This document shows, one piece after another, positions 5,382 to 5,613 of a DNA stretch of 5,613 nt. Made by a program: the position numbers and the translations under genes. Source of the stretch: JBGOUJ01 sp041477005 (GTDB lineage Bacteria; Acidobacteriota; Terriglobia; Bryobacterales; JACQDG01); NCBI GenBank assembly GCA_041477005.1, contig JBGOUJ010000524.1, positions 1-5,613 of the forward strand. The letters run 5' to 3'. The notes under the pieces are model-generated. The model was not told the DNA's origin. It saw nothing but the letters and a program-made list of their open reading frames with translations, and ran no database searches. Each line of letters starts with the position of its first letter. Positions within the stretch are counted from its first letter, which is position 1.

Positions 5382-5613
5382 TTAGCCTGACCCAAGATTG
5401 TAAACCAACCGCAGATCCGTGCCCGGAAAGATAGTTTCCGTGGCGGTGAGTTCTTCACACAGATAGCGGACCGCGGCATCGTGGGCCGATTGCGTCAGGT
5501 GGTGCAGGCGTACGGTCAGAGTCTTGCCGTTGAGGTCGGGAATGAGATCGACCTCGGTCTGGTAGATCTGCCGCAGCAAAGCGCGGGCGTCATCGGAACG
5601 CGCCAGCTTCTCC
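5382..5613 (-). CDS. C-terminal part of a probable transposase (start beyond right edge)
   Basis: The minus-strand frame is open from the right edge to a TAA at 5382-5384, showing the last 76 residues of a longer protein. A TTG at 5577-5579 could be called a start, but the frame continues upstream with equally protein-like sequence (EKLARSDDARALLRQIYQ), so it is better read as an internal codon. The tail contains DLNGKTLTVRLHHLTQSAHD, then VRYLCEELTATETIFPGTDL and RLVYNLGSG. Tails of the form ATETxFPGTDLRLVYxL are, as I recall them, found on proteins labelled putative transposases in Acidobacteriota and Planctomycetes. No catalytic DDE residue is visible in this part, so the call rests on C-terminal resemblance only. 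It converges on the ABC ATPase gene with 223 bp between them, which may explain the absent permease. Confidence 0.5.
   Translation of the reverse strand, partial: EKLARSDDARALLRQIYQTEVDLIPDLNGKTLTVRLHHLTQSAHDAAVRYLCEELTATETIFPGTDLRLVYNLGSG

Noticed and set aside
1..5613. CRISPR array, rRNA genes or integrase attachment sites
   Set aside because: I saw no regularly spaced repeats, no recognisable RNA gene sequence and no integrase.

Overview
The window is GC-rich DNA packed with genes in both orientations. The content is a sugar isomerase-like TIM barrel, a secreted DUF1080 protein, a pentaheme c-type cytochrome, a Tat-exported sulfatase, a DUF1835 fragment and an ABC transporter ATPase. With a short palindromic dispersed-type repeat at the sulfatase end, this resembles Acidobacteriota of the Bryobacterales/Solibacter group. 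That assignment is inferred from gene families and repeat style, not from a marker gene.

Layout. Positions 1-1215 hold a two-gene minus-strand operon: a DUF1080/PF06439 protein (592-1215), then, 6 bp downstream, a sugar phosphate isomerase/epimerase (585 to the left edge, C-terminus missing). This pairing fits periplasmic and cytoplasmic steps of glycoside or 3-keto-sugar breakdown. A 42-bp gap carrying a perfect 7-bp palindrome separates it from a divergent plus-strand pair: a five-CXXCH secreted cytochrome (1258-2418) and, 9 bp later, a formylglycine-type sulfatase (from 2428).

Positions 3890-5381 look disturbed. The sulfatase frame appears to run on to 4242, but a one-base shift at about 3898-3902 restores a normal sulfatase C-terminus ending at 3962, inside a palindromic repeat. 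The extra ~90 codons are the N-terminal part of a separate DUF1835 gene, cut off just before the ABC ATPase starts at 4239. The ATPase has a second one-base shift (CCC read as CC at about 5037-5040); correcting it gives a normal 306-residue protein ending at 5158. No permease follows. Instead there are about 220 bp without a gene, holding an 8-bp hairpin and an isolated TATAAT, then the converging C-terminal end of a probable transposase (5382 to the right edge).

The left half is an ordinary accessory carbohydrate/sulfate-ester scavenging region. The right half looks like a junction of gene remnants around repeats and a mobile element, plus single-base indels that may be sequencing errors. 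I did not find a convincing new multi-gene system.
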